From Saprospiraceae bacterium (GTDB lineage: Bacteria; Bacteroidota; Bacteroidia; Chitinophagales; Saprospiraceae), in contig JAHBTU010000003.1 of assembly GCA_019638455.1 (NCBI GenBank), positions 496,001 through 560,000 of the forward strand: a DNA stretch of 64,000 bases. The letters run 5' to 3'. Positions 40,901-49,779 of this stretch are shown here, piece after piece. Position numbers and translations under genes: made by a program. Every line of letters starts with the position of its first letter. Positions within the stretch are counted from its first letter, which is position 1. Below the pieces are notes generated by a model. The model ran no database searches. It saw only the letters and a program-made list of their open reading frames with translations, and had not been told where the DNA came from.

Positions 40901-43888
40901 GATTTGTTCGCGCTGACACGCCTCACCACGCGCTATTTCAGCAACGGCTTCCACTGGCCCGACCCTTTCACGGGGGAAATCGGCAACCCATTCGCCTACC
41001 TCAGCGGCCAGCCCAAATTGAACCTCACGCCAGCAACCAACATCGTCACCACGCCCGGCGATGTGCTCAACCTAAATTTAAAGTTGAACAACGGCTCTCC
41101 CAATGTTTCCTACAACACTTGGCTGCGCTTTGAAACATCGGGCGACCTGACGGGCCTTGAACTTGTGCTCCTGCCGCAGCAACAAATCATCCCGTCCATC
41201 GGAGGAGTGTTCCAAGTAGGCGAGTTATTGCCTTTTGGCGAACTCAATTTCCAGCTCAGAGGCCAACTCAAAATCTGCGAGCCAGTCATCGCTACCATAC
41301 GGTACGGGTGGGATTGCGCTCCCGTGACCAGCCCCTTTGCCGCTCCTTGTGGCACCGCAGAGAAAATAGTGGAGATACGTCCCCTATTCCCCGAGCTCGA
41401 ACTCGTGGTGTTGGCACAGCCCTCCGACGTGCCAATGTGCGCTCCTTCCAACATTTTTGAATTTGAAATTTACAACGCCAACGAAGGCATCGCTTTTGGT
41501 GTGCTTGGCTCCGTTAAACTGCCGGCCGGCCTCAGCGTGGCGCCCAATTCCTCGCGGCTCTCCTACCCTGCCGGCAGCCCTTTTATCAATCTCGACGACC
41601 CCGTTGCGCTCCCCGGCAATGTGTGGCAATGGACACCCAACGATGCCTCTCCCAACCTTGCCGCGAATGGGTTGCAAAGCATTGACAATGAACCCGACAA
41701 TGCGCTTCGCATCCGTTTTCGGGTGCAAGCCGAGTGTGGCTTTGTCGCCAACACGCGCCCCATCTACGGGGCCGATGGCGCCCTGTCGTGCGGTGCCACG
41801 TCAAATCTGCTGCGCAAGCCCGGCGCCCCCATCCAACTGGAAGGCTACGGCCCTTCCTACGACTTGACGGCCACCCTTCAATATGCCACCGTGCAAGACG
41901 GCACAGCGTGTGGCGAAAACTCCACCCTCTCGGCCACCCTTGTGCTGGACGGCAAACCCAACCCGGGCGACAGTATCTATATCGTGCTTCCGGCAGGGGT
42001 TTCCTTTTTGAGCGGCTCATACTTGCCGGGGCAAAACGCGCCCGCCGGGCCGCCACAGGTGGTCGGCAACGTGCTGCAATTGCCTTTCCCTGCCAATTTG
42101 CCCGACAACGCGACGGTAAAATTCACTTTCGCCATTCGCTACGACGATGCTGCCGGATGCGCCGACCAAGCCGTGCTGCTGCAAGCCCGCGAGCGCATCT
42201 CGGTCTTCTGTCCGCTTATCAATCAAAACTGCGCGGTGTATATCGCCACAGGCGAGGCGTTGCTTTTTTTGAAGGCGAAAAACCCCGATTTGTTGTTGCA
42301 AAACATCGAAACAACGCTCAATGGCAACACCTTCTCCTTCGAGGCCAACCTGCTGAACGAGGGCGGTGGCGCGGCTTTCAATCCCGTCGTCCAATTGTAC
42401 CTCGACCAAAACGGGAATGGTCAAATAGACCCTAACGAGCCGCTGGTCGCCACCATCTCGCCCAATGCGAGCCTTGCGCCCGGCGCTTCCATGCCCATCG
42501 CAAGCTCCTTGAACCTGCCCTCTTCCGCACTGTGCAGGTTGCTTGCTTTCATCCCAGCGGCAGCCAATTGCGCCTGTGCCGACAAGACCATCCCGCTGAA
42601 CGCCATGCCCGTCGTGCGCTCGCCCGTCCGATTTTGCGAGGTCGTCATGGCCCCCATTGGCGTGGACAGCATGAGTGGCAACACTTACACTTGGCTCACG
42701 CCAAGCAATATCTCCTGCACCAACTGCGCCCGAACGGTGTTCGCACCCGGCCCCGACGTGCAGCCCGGCGAGGTGGTGACGCTTGTTTTGGAGGAAAAAA
42801 CGCCGAATTGCACGGTGGAATACCGATTTGAACTGGAATTTGGCGGCGAACTGGACTGGGATGCCCCCGACCAGACCATTTGCCAAGGAGAAACCGTGAA
42901 ACTCGAACCCACGACGGGCGGCACCTACCAATGGAGCGGCCCGGGGCTGTCAAATCCGACGGCCCCTATCCAAATTATTCAGCCTAACCAAAGCACAACG
43001 TATAGCGTGACCATAACCTTCAATGGCGGCTGCACGGGTTCGGGCCAAGTCAACGTCACCGTTTTCCCGAGAGACAGCCTCGACCTCGGCAGTTTGGTCA
43101 CTTGCTTGGGCAGCCCGGTAAATGTGTTCGGCACCTTGACCGACCAACCGGGTTTTTACAAACAAGAATTGAAAAACACCAATGGCTGTGACAGTGTCTC
43201 TTATCTGCGACTGGTTGTGTATCCGAACGAGACTTTTGACAATCGCCTGATTTGCAAAGGCGACTCGGTGGTCGTGCTGGATTCCTTGTTCACCACGAGC
43301 GGGCAGGTTTGCCGAAGTTATGCCACTTCGATAGGCTGCGATAGCACCCACTGCGTCGCGGTGGAGGTATTGCCCGAAATCGAACTACCGACCGTGCAGG
43401 ATTCATTCGTCATCAGCGCGGGAGAGGCGGTAGAGTTGCAAGCACCCACGGGGTTTGTCTCTTACACTTGGACCCCATCGGCGGGGCTGAGCTGTGCCGA
43501 TTGTCCCACCCCTTTGGCAAAACCCGATACTTCCACCATTTATCTGCTCACGCTGGCTGACCCAAACGGCTGTTCGGTGAGCGTGACATATCGGGTGCTA
43601 TTTTGCGATTTTGAGAAATTGGTGATTCCGACGGCTTTCACCCCTAATGGCGACGGGGTGAACGACGTGTTCCGCATCGTGCCAATAGAAAATCTCGCCG
43701 ACGTGCGCACGCTGACGGTGTATGACCGTTGGGGACAAAAAGTATGGGAAGGCTCCGGTATCAACGCCGAATGGGACGGCACCATCAACGGCAAGCCTGC
43801 TCCATCCGATGTGTATGTGTGGCTGCTCACAGGGGGCTGCGATGGCGAATCGAGGCAGCGAAAAGGGGATGTGGGATTGCTGCGTTGA
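37973..43888 (+). CDS. Giant cell-surface protein (1971 aa) with T9SS type B C-terminal domain
   Basis: Signal peptide MPTFTRFLFVYFFCACFGHVFSQ. The body is a long series of beta-sandwich modules of the DUF11/conserved-repeat type that stabilise extended surface stalks: SLHVCGTDSLKVTLQNTSTA near residue 35, TLPNGIEYLPGSASGASESD near 65, a repeat of that pattern near 1320 (VLPAGVSFLSGSYLPGQNAP), and many paired cysteines. Residues about 1620-1860 hold Ig/PKD-like segments (CQGETVKLEPTTGGTYQWSG). The end is a full gliding-motility-associated domain: PTAFTPNGDGVNDVFRI, VYDRWGQKVWEG, and QRKGDVGLLR. It is probably a surface filament or adhesin. It is monocistronic. Confidence 0.9.
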   Translation: MPTFTRFLFVYFFCACFGHVFSQNLSIAYQNPSSLHVCGTDSLKVTLQNTSTAPLTGLLVTLTLPNGIEYLPGSASGASESDLSNLGAPKLATTDLNVGASLSFTVTIKASCSLIGAINSGVQFANTIAVTYAGGSQQLTTDFYAVETGLLFITSINPVSQSGQAGNVLARTVSVRNTRQGAIRSLRFVDQHQGGMDITLAGIGGQNAPNLFQATVPGSYFTAFGDGDDLFEFNETITFTELITLKDCGVPEKISKSTITLDWGCDGTSCQADSTTAEVKFLPSNQNPLLLFVPNYGPPLSNCGNIFSVQEFLIINVGNAIAEDINLDINTMDSVRLGIVPGTFEWNDGGDWQPVAANNAVSTILANCDIDTMQRYAAITLPSILPGDTLRVRFKTAFCQYVCFTEIPGLQCAYSYKRVCPVGQLSTGSFGIFPDQEALNLESRIYFDIGVCLENDQAYEFDYWVKSNQLLNFTGFLRVQLALPWGLFWEPSCVPMLDGQMPMAMTIDTFPNTLTTVNLTFQLPMSQDSVFGKICLRNFCLDPTAYEPSLPSTPNSGSDFTIYPTKEGCLPCVQKVNAVTFLTTSPNANANCGISVCDEYPLILNCGCEDPRCVGGGMSENYFPTEFDSWRINKGLQDDNDDRKADNLNTANSPLIRLDRFLPGDTMRTVVRGVVVGASISAVSFRLFNEVWQSDFGLDGGDGFDILAAKNDMTSADALSYLNGSLVLKIASTGQQYTCPIGQAAVISDRHYVKIAEPNIRPEQVYDELTSMFHEFVIDLPLLATTGCIPQNLLLHSGDSLIFTSDFKVVTNFTPPASNDPPLVNFRNTICGIRNLIAWKLDGCFPPLLRQYSGYIERFIAPIHKIEACGTSSELSPFRYSIRIARANLFPYEVRRLSSILDFQHSLPPDVSLLEARLNFFNMQEGIPLFGNQLLPPSIANDILSLNFQPFFAEPIDEGFALESSLMYRQNCKFDSDLFALTRLTTRYFSNGFHWPDPFTGEIGNPFAYLSGQPKLNLTPATNIVTTPGDVLNLNLKLNNGSPNVSYNTWLRFETSGDLTGLELVLLPQQQIIPSIGGVFQVGELLPFGELNFQLRGQLKICEPVIATIRYGWDCAPVTSPFAAPCGTAEKIVEIRPLFPELELVVLAQPSDVPMCAPSNIFEFEIYNANEGIAFGVLGSVKLPAGLSVAPNSSRLSYPAGSPFINLDDPVALPGNVWQWTPNDASPNLAANGLQSIDNEPDNALRIRFRVQAECGFVANTRPIYGADGALSCGATSNLLRKPGAPIQLEGYGPSYDLTATLQYATVQDGTACGENSTLSATLVLDGKPNPGDSIYIVLPAGVSFLSGSYLPGQNAPAGPPQVVGNVLQLPFPANLPDNATVKFTFAIRYDDAAGCADQAVLLQARERISVFCPLINQNCAVYIATGEALLFLKAKNPDLLLQNIETTLNGNTFSFEANLLNEGGGAAFNPVVQLYLDQNGNGQIDPNEPLVATISPNASLAPGASMPIASSLNLPSSALCRLLAFIPAAANCACADKTIPLNAMPVVRSPVRFCEVVMAPIGVDSMSGNTYTWLTPSNISCTNCARTVFAPGPDVQPGEVVTLVLEEKTPNCTVEYRFELEFGGELDWDAPDQTICQGETVKLEPTTGGTYQWSGPGLSNPTAPIQIIQPNQSTTYSVTITFNGGCTGSGQVNVTVFPRDSLDLGSLVTCLGSPVNVFGTLTDQPGFYKQELKNTNGCDSVSYLRLVVYPNETFDNRLICKGDSVVVLDSLFTTSGQVCRSYATSIGCDSTHCVAVEVLPEIELPTVQDSFVISAGEAVELQAPTGFVSYTWTPSAGLSCADCPTPLAKPDTSTIYLLTLADPNGCSVSVTYRVLFCDFEKLVIPTAFTPNGDGVNDVFRIVPIENLADVRTLTVYDRWGQKVWEGSGINAEWDGTINGKPAPSDVYVWLLTGGCDGESRQRKGDVGLLR

Positions 43889-43941
43889 GCATGTGGGAAT
43901 TTGAGGTTTAGGATAGGTTGCACTGATTGTGCGTGCTATTC

Positions 43942-44060
43942 GAGGCCGTCTCATAAGTGATGTTTGTTTGACAGGATTGACAAGATTTGCGCCCTTTTTC
44001 GGGTAAAAAACCTGTAAATCTTGTTAATCCTGTCGAAATTTAAACTTGTGAGACGGCTTC
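43942..44060 (-). mobile_element. Dispersed palindromic repeat R2, copy 3
   Basis: A 119-bp element from GAGGCCGTCTCATAAGT to ACTTGTGAGACGGCTTC with the inner arms GACAGGATTGACAAGATT and AATCTTGTTAATCCTGTC. Almost identical to copy 2. It lies between the giant T9SS gene and the GT-C glycosyltransferase. Confidence 0.85.
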
Positions 44061-44115
44061 AATAAGTACTTGAAAACCTGCGGCTAAAAATGCTAAGGCC
44101 CCAACTCGCGTAAAC

Positions 44116-44123
44116 TAATTTTG
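44116..44123 (+). promoter_or_regulatory. -7 box for the GT-C glycosyltransferase gene
   Basis: An exact TAATTTTG (TAnnTTTG) lies 46 bp before the GTG start. No clear TTTG is seen at the right distance upstream. Confidence 0.4.
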
Positions 44124-44169
44124 CCGATGTGCTTGTGCGCGTGTTGCTTAGTGTGCTTAGTTTTACCGC

Positions 44170-46158
44170 GTGAAATACCTGCCCAACCGCGCAAGGCATT
44201 TGCTTCCCGATTGTGTGTTCGTGGCGTTGCTGGCGACACTCTGCCTTTTCTTTTATCATAAAACCATCACTTTCTGGCCCTCGCACATCCACGCTTGGAC
44301 GCAGGGCGACCGCTACGCGCTGGCAATCAAATTCGCTGACACAGGGCTTAATCTTTTCAAGCCGCGCACTTTCAATTTGCAAACAAAGGATGGCATCACC
44401 GCGGTGGATTTGCCCTTGCACGACTACCTCGTGGGCGTGTTGATGTATCTGTCGGGAAGCAAAAGCCCCGCGCTGTTTCGGGTTTACGCGCTGCTGTTTT
44501 CCATACTGGGCTGCTGGTATTTGTACCGAATGACGCGCGAGGCAAGCCACTCGCACTTCAAGGGATATGTCGCCGCGCTGTTTGTTTTCACCTGCCCCAT
44601 CATCACCTACTATCAAGCAGGCTTCATTCCCTCCGCCACGAGTTTCGCCGCAGTCCTGATAGCCTACTATTTTTATTTCAAATACCTCAGAGCGCGACAA
44701 GCCAGCGATTTTTATTGGGCAATAGGATGGCTGACGGTGGCGGCGCTCTCGCGTTCGCCTTTCAATATCTACCTGTTCGCGGTTTTGCTCCAACAAGGTG
44801 TGCGATGGTTTCAAGACAGAAAAATAGTGCGGACGGAAGCCATCGCGTTCGGAATGGCATACACGGCGCTGGTGGCTGCCAATCTTTACAAGTGGTGGTT
44901 GGCGCGTGTGTACGGCTCGCAGTTTTTAGGGAAGTTGCTCCCCGCGAGTGATTGGGCAGAACTTCGGGGCATTATTGGGTCGCTCGCCGAACGGTGGACG
45001 TTCCAACTATTCGGGATAGGCCACTATGCGCTGTTGGCAATAGCGACGTTCTTTTTGGTTTGGCAACTTGGCAAACGCTATGTGGAACGATTGACACGGC
45101 ACATATTGTTGCAAAGTGGCCTCGTCTTGGCAGGAGGCACGCTATATCTCATCCTCATGGCTCGGCAATACCTTGACCACGAGTACTATTTTATAGACAG
45201 CCTTTATCCGGGCGTGGTGTTGTGGCTGGTAGCGGGCTTGCTCTGTGTGCCCTTTGAGCGAGTGTCGTCGCGGATATTGTTTGGCGCAACGGCTGCGCTG
45301 TGCCTTGGTTGGGGAATTCTCGAATCGAAACAAGTTCAACAAATCAAATACGCCGATTCTCCCGCCAATTGGGGCGAAACGACGCGAAAAAATTTCATCG
45401 GTGCGGAGCAGTTGCTCGATTCGCTCGGCATCGGCCGGGATGCCCGGCTTTTGGTGATGGATGCACATTCCACCAACATCCCGCTCATTCATTTGAACAG
45501 AATGGGGCACACCTTGCTTGCCACCAGGCCGGAAGACATCGAAATGGCGCTGCGGCTGGATTTTGATTTCATAGTGATTCAGGACATTTTTCTCCCTTCC
45601 GAAATCATTTCGAATTATCCCCTGCTGTTGCATCAACTCGAACGGGTGGGAGGCAACGGGCGCATTTCTATTTTCCGATACAACCCACAGGGAGAGGGAG
45701 GCAGCCTGAAAAAAATACTCGACATCCACCATTTTCTTTTGGAAAGCATGCTCGATTTTGAGCCGGGCAACCAATCCGCCGGGTGGAACACAAGCGTGCC
45801 AACGGAACCGGAGGGCGACAATGTGGTGGGAAGGCTTAAGAGCGATATCGAATTTGGCCCCGGTTTTTCCTATTCACGGGAGCCATTCGCCGTGCGGCGA
45901 CTTTTGTTTGAGGCAAAATTATTGCCCGCCAAAAAAGGAGAAAAGATGTTTCTCGTAGCCACACTGGAAGGTGGCGGAAAGGTCTCTTTTTATGCGAGCC
46001 ACACCATCTTTCTGAAAACACCAGACCAATGGACACCCTATCAGGCAATGTTCGAATTTCCAACAAACGCGCCGCCGGGACAGGAACTGAAATGTTACCT
46101 CTGGAACCCCGGCGGCGCGGATATCAGGCTTGACAACTTGAAGGTGACGCTATTCTGA
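44170..46158 (+). CDS. GT39/ArnT-like polytopic glycosyltransferase
   Basis: A 662-residue inner-membrane protein; the start is a GTG at 44170, since no in-frame ATG fits the first transmembrane segment (LLPDCVFVALLATLCLFFYH). The first periplasmic loop has HIHAWTQGDRYALAIKFAD, the acidic catalytic loop seen in GT-C enzymes of the PMT/ArnT class. About ten more hydrophobic segments follow to residue 395. Residues 400-520 form a soluble domain, and 530-662 a beta-rich region with WNTSVPTEP and CYLWNPGGADIRLDNLKVTL, perhaps sugar-binding. It would transfer sugar from a polyprenyl phosphate carrier to a surface acceptor. No clustered partner genes. Confidence 0.8.
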   Translation: MKYLPNRARHLLPDCVFVALLATLCLFFYHKTITFWPSHIHAWTQGDRYALAIKFADTGLNLFKPRTFNLQTKDGITAVDLPLHDYLVGVLMYLSGSKSPALFRVYALLFSILGCWYLYRMTREASHSHFKGYVAALFVFTCPIITYYQAGFIPSATSFAAVLIAYYFYFKYLRARQASDFYWAIGWLTVAALSRSPFNIYLFAVLLQQGVRWFQDRKIVRTEAIAFGMAYTALVAANLYKWWLARVYGSQFLGKLLPASDWAELRGIIGSLAERWTFQLFGIGHYALLAIATFFLVWQLGKRYVERLTRHILLQSGLVLAGGTLYLILMARQYLDHEYYFIDSLYPGVVLWLVAGLLCVPFERVSSRILFGATAALCLGWGILESKQVQQIKYADSPANWGETTRKNFIGAEQLLDSLGIGRDARLLVMDAHSTNIPLIHLNRMGHTLLATRPEDIEMALRLDFDFIVIQDIFLPSEIISNYPLLLHQLERVGGNGRISIFRYNPQGEGGSLKKILDIHHFLLESMLDFEPGNQSAGWNTSVPTEPEGDNVVGRLKSDIEFGPGFSYSREPFAVRRLLFEAKLLPAKKGEKMFLVATLEGGGKVSFYASHTIFLKTPDQWTPYQAMFEFPTNAPPGQELKCYLWNPGGADIRLDNLKVTLF

Positions 46159-46214
46159 ATGAGCGGCACCACGTAATCAACCCCTACACAAGCAACCGCT
46201 CTTCGGCAAAACAC

Positions 46215-46580
46215 TTATTGCCGACGCTCGTATTGGCAGCAGCCGTGCAGATTTTCATACACCTCATCGCTTGCCCGCTCCTTGTCGGTGTCATGGCCGA
46301 CCGCCGCCACAGCCTTGTGCAACTGGCGCGGCGTCACTTTGCTAAGCTCAAAAATGACGGTAAGCATCTGAGTGGCCTCATCCCAATCGGCCAAAGACAC
46401 TCCCTCCACTTTTGCAGCCTTCTCGATGCGTTTTTTGCACATGCCACAGTTGCCGTACACTTTGAACTTGGTGGTCATGGTAGCCACAGGGGCTTGAGTC
46501 TGATTTTCGGCAGGCACTTGACTTTGAATGCCTTGAAGGTTGAAGAGGAAGAAAATGCTGAACAAGATTCCGTATTTCAT
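46215..46580 (-). CDS. Secreted heavy-metal-associated (HMA) domain protein
   Basis: A 121-residue protein; the ATG at 46580 starts the leader MKYGILFSIFFLFNLQGIQS. The HMA fold follows: TKFKVYGNCGMCKKRIEKAA with the metal-binding pair Cys45/Cys48 (CGMC), then VEGVSLADWDEATQMLTVIF. The C-terminal LHGCCQYERRQ adds a further CC. It likely binds Cu(I) in the periplasm. It lies downstream of a TonB receptor and a HYC_CC_PP protein on the same strand, a combination that suggests copper handling. An R2-type element with a nested insertion lies between it and the receptor gene. Confidence 0.88.
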   Translation of the reverse strand: MKYGILFSIFFLFNLQGIQSQVPAENQTQAPVATMTTKFKVYGNCGMCKKRIEKAAKVEGVSLADWDEATQMLTVIFELSKVTPRQLHKAVAAVGHDTDKERASDEVYENLHGCCQYERRQ

Positions 46581-46611
46581 GATGTAAAATGTTTGTGTTG
46601 TGGTTAAGTAA

Positions 46612-46862
46612 GAGAATGTCTCACAAGTCACGCTACTGGACATTATTTTCGTGCTGCAAAGGCACAAAATGCGGCAAATCAATGCGTATTTTGCTTTGCG
46701 TCTTTGTGACTTCGTGGCAAATTTGAAAATATCCAGTAGAGTGCTCACAAGTAATAGTTGTTGACTGGATTAACAAGGTTTACAGGATTTGCATCCTTAT
46801 TTTTGGAAAACACCTGTAAATCTTGTTAACCCTGTCAAAATTTGAACTTGTGAGACATCCTG
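46612..46862. mobile_element. Palindromic repeat R2-type, copy 4, interrupted by a second 115-bp palindromic element
   Basis: The outer ends GAGAATGTCTCACAAGT (from 46612) and ACTTGTGAGACATCCT (to 46861) are R2 termini, and the inner arms TGGATTAACAAGGTTTACAGG / CCTGTAAATCTTGTTAA fit. At 46629-46743 a 115-bp segment interrupts the left arm. It is flanked by the perfect 9-bp direct repeat CTCACAAGT (46620-46628 and 46744-46752) and has its own terminal inverted repeats CACGCTACTGGACATT / AATATCCAGTAGAGTG. This is a clean transposition footprint of one small element into another. Confidence 0.82.
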
Positions 46863-46865
46863 TTG

Positions 46866-49127
46866 TCACAGCCCGTTCGGGGCGAAACGCACTCCCAAAT
46901 ACCCTACTTGCCCCATAATCGGGGCGAAGACCTGTGAGCCATTGAAATAGGGGCTGTTGGGTTCGTTGGCGGCGATGATGGCATGGTGCTGTTGGAAGCC
47001 GTTGAGATTCTCCCCGCCGACGTAGAATTCGATTTTTTTCCCAAATCGCCGGGTCACTTGCAGGTTCCAAATCGCGTAGGTCGGACTGCTCTCCGGGAAA
47101 TCGTGGGTGTATTGGTGCGGGATGAGCGAATTGTCGGGCAAACGTTGTGGCCCTACTATCTGCACACGGGTGTTGAACATCCACAATTTGTTGGGAGTGG
47201 TGTAGTCCAACGTGACCATACCGCGATGCTTTGCCACCAAAGGCAGGGTGCGCAAGACTCCGTCGGAGAAAGTCGCTTCCACCTGATTCCACTTGTAGGC
47301 CAATTTCACATCCAGCCCTTTGAAAGGCGTGTATTGCAACATAGCCAGCAGGCTATTGGAAAATGAAGGCCCCTCCACGTTGTAGAAAAAAACCTCGGTA
47401 GGCGATTGGTCCACATCCACCAGAATTTGCCGCACAAAATCCGTGCGATACAAGTCGAGGCTAAAACTCGCGTCGCGGCGAGCCACCGTGAAGTTCTGCG
47501 TAAAATTCAGTCCATAGTTCCAAGCCTCTTCCAAGCCCCAGTTTTGCACGCTCACACCGTTGGGCGGCATGAATGTGAGGGCGCGGTTGCTGGCCAGCAG
47601 GCTGATGTTCTCGGCCATGAGGTTGGCCGACCGAAACCCTCGCCCAGCCGAAAGGCGAAGGACGCTGTTGTGCGAGAAATTGTACTTGGCGCTAAGACGA
47701 GGCGTGAACAGCAACTGGTCGAAGCGCGTGTTCCAATCAGCCCGAGCGCCCAACACGATGACCAAGTCGGGCATTTCGAGCGTCAGGTTCGGACGGCTGT
47801 AGGTGTATTCCACCATAGCGCCGGGCACTGCTTCGCGGCGAGCGAGGTCGCCCTCGTTCACCGTTTCCCGAATATCGTCGTATTGGAAGGAAGGCGCGAC
47901 CGTGATTTGATGGTCGGTCGTGCCGATGATGGTCTGATAAAGTGTCTGCCAGTAAAATGCTTGTTGAGAAGCCTCATACCTGTTAGGGCCATAAACGGCA
48001 CTGGTGCGATGCCATGAGGCGGACACCATGTTCCCGAGCTGGTTGTAGGGCTTGCCGCCAATGCCTTCATAGCCCATCTTGCCCCACACTTCCACGCGGT
48101 CATTGTCTTGGTCAATAGAAAACAAGCCCGGTATGCCTTCGATAGGTCTGATTTGGCCGCCTTGCCGTCGGTCGGTCAACGCATGCACGTTGAATTGAGC
48201 ACACATAGCAGGGCTTTCGTAAAACAAGCGATAGAGACCATTCAACTGCCGGCGACTCGGCGCGTCGTAAAAGTTATCGTCGTTCATGTCCCAACGATTT
48301 TCCACAAAATTGCCGTGCAACAATAGCCCATTGGAGACTCGGCCTTTGCCTTTACTATTAAGGTGCACGTTGAGCTCGCCACGCCCTTCGGTGGACGTGA
48401 AGGCGTTGACAAAAACAGGATAATCCAAATGTGGCTTGACCAGTTCGGCGTTGATTTGGCCTGTCGTGCCCGCATTGCCATTTTTGACCGTGCTTGCCCC
48501 TTTGGCCAACTGGATGCCATGAAGCCAAGTGCCGGGCAAGTACTCAAAAGCAAAAGGGGTGGCGATGCCCCCCATGGTAGGGCGGTTTTCGAGCATGAAC
48601 TGGCTGTACACCCCACGCAAGCCAAGCATCTGAATTTCTTTCACGCCCGTGAGCGCATTGGAATACACCACGTCCACCGTGCCATTGGTCTCAAAGCTTT
48701 CGGAAAGATTGCAGCACGGCGCCTTGCGCAACTCATGGCTGTTGATGCTCTCCACGTTGCGCGTCTCGATGGTAGACACCTTGTTGTCGAAACTATGCGC
48801 AGCCACCGTCACCGTCTGCAATTGCTCCACGCCACTTATTTCAATCCACAAATTATTCTCGGAAGGTAGCACCTGCACCTCCGCAGGAGTGTGGCCCACA
48901 TATTGAACCACAAGCGTAGCCGTCTCCCTGCGAGCAGGCAACACAAAGCGCCCTTCCGCGTCGGTCGCCGCGCCCACTTTTGTATCCTTCCAAAAAACGG
49001 AGGCGCCCACGAGCAATTCCTCGCGGTCGTTGGTGACGATGCCCCTCAGTTGGGTATCAGTATTTTGCGATATTAAAAATTGAATGCCAAAGAACAGCCC
49101 TGTTAACAAGGCAGATAATTTTTTCAT
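46866..49127 (-). CDS. TonB-dependent receptor, probable copper or metal-chelate type
   Basis: A 753-residue outer-membrane receptor. The ATG at 49127 starts the leader MKKLSALLTGLFFGIQFLIS. A carboxypeptidase-like domain follows (LRGIVTNDREELLVGASVFW), then a plug with HELRKAPCCNLSESFETNGT, VKEIQMLGLRGVYSQFMLEN and AGTTGQINAELVKP. The barrel ends GYLGVRFAPNGL. The CC inside the plug and the neighbours (HYC_CC_PP upstream by 128 bp, HMA protein downstream) suggest copper uptake or export; this is context only. The promoter is probably the one ahead of HYC_CC_PP. Confidence 0.92.
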   Translation of the reverse strand: MKKLSALLTGLFFGIQFLISQNTDTQLRGIVTNDREELLVGASVFWKDTKVGAATDAEGRFVLPARRETATLVVQYVGHTPAEVQVLPSENNLWIEISGVEQLQTVTVAAHSFDNKVSTIETRNVESINSHELRKAPCCNLSESFETNGTVDVVYSNALTGVKEIQMLGLRGVYSQFMLENRPTMGGIATPFAFEYLPGTWLHGIQLAKGASTVKNGNAGTTGQINAELVKPHLDYPVFVNAFTSTEGRGELNVHLNSKGKGRVSNGLLLHGNFVENRWDMNDDNFYDAPSRRQLNGLYRLFYESPAMCAQFNVHALTDRRQGGQIRPIEGIPGLFSIDQDNDRVEVWGKMGYEGIGGKPYNQLGNMVSASWHRTSAVYGPNRYEASQQAFYWQTLYQTIIGTTDHQITVAPSFQYDDIRETVNEGDLARREAVPGAMVEYTYSRPNLTLEMPDLVIVLGARADWNTRFDQLLFTPRLSAKYNFSHNSVLRLSAGRGFRSANLMAENISLLASNRALTFMPPNGVSVQNWGLEEAWNYGLNFTQNFTVARRDASFSLDLYRTDFVRQILVDVDQSPTEVFFYNVEGPSFSNSLLAMLQYTPFKGLDVKLAYKWNQVEATFSDGVLRTLPLVAKHRGMVTLDYTTPNKLWMFNTRVQIVGPQRLPDNSLIPHQYTHDFPESSPTYAIWNLQVTRRFGKKIEFYVGGENLNGFQQHHAIIAANEPNSPYFNGSQVFAPIMGQVGYLGVRFAPNGL

Positions 49128-49255
49128 TGTCAGTGTGTTGAAACGCGACATTGCTGGCCGCCGATGACAAAATATCGGGACAAGGACAAATCTGCCCTCA
49201 TCACAAAAAGAAGTTGGCGCGGGAAAAGGGGAATCTCCGCGCTACGACACACCGA

Positions 49256-49729
49256 CTAACAACGAAAAGTTTGATGGCGCACACATATCTCGCGCCCAGA
49301 GGGAGAGGGAGGGGGAGGCTTGTTGATGTGCACCGCCTCGCAAACAACAGGACGGAAAAAACGCTTGAAAAGCGGCATCTGCTCCATCCACAAGGGGCAA
49401 TCAAAGGATTTGTCGAAAGGCTTGTCCACCAAAAATTCGGTTTTCATCTGAAAAACCTTGGTGGATTTCTCCATGCAACCGTCATGTTCCGCTGAGCAAG
49501 TATCGTTTTCCTTGCAGCAAGAAGTGGCTGGCCGAGATGTGGGCTTGGAGCAGCAATCGGGCACTTCCGCCCATTCTTTAGCGGTGCAAGCATCTTCAGC
49601 CACAAAAAGAGAAACCGTCGTGACACCCATGCAGTAGCAATAAATCTGCTGCACGCTCACCCCCATCGTAGCGGTGAACAGTGCGGCCATCCAAAGCCAA
49701 GCGAACGATTTTTTTGTGCGAAGAGACAT
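49256..49729 (-). CDS. HYC_CC_PP family protein
   Basis: A 157-residue protein (ATG at 49729) with a signal peptide or single N-terminal membrane segment (SFAWLWMAALFTATMGVSVQ). Cysteine motifs are IYCYCMG (Cys31/Cys33), DCCSKP, SCCKEN and further single cysteines. The proline run HINKPPPPSPSG near the C-terminus matches the family name (HYC, CC, PP). In Bacteroidota these genes are usually found beside TonB receptors and HMA proteins and are thought to bind metal, mostly copper; direct biochemistry is scarce. First gene of the minus-strand cluster, behind a good promoter. Confidence 0.85.
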   Translation of the reverse strand: MSLRTKKSFAWLWMAALFTATMGVSVQQIYCYCMGVTTVSLFVAEDACTAKEWAEVPDCCSKPTSRPATSCCKENDTCSAEHDGCMEKSTKVFQMKTEFLVDKPFDKSFDCPLWMEQMPLFKRFFRPVVCEAVHINKPPPPSPSGREICVRHQTFRC

Positions 49730-49779
49730 TATACCCAACAGCGCATCTTAAAGGGATGCACTTTTCAAAAAACGTGCTG

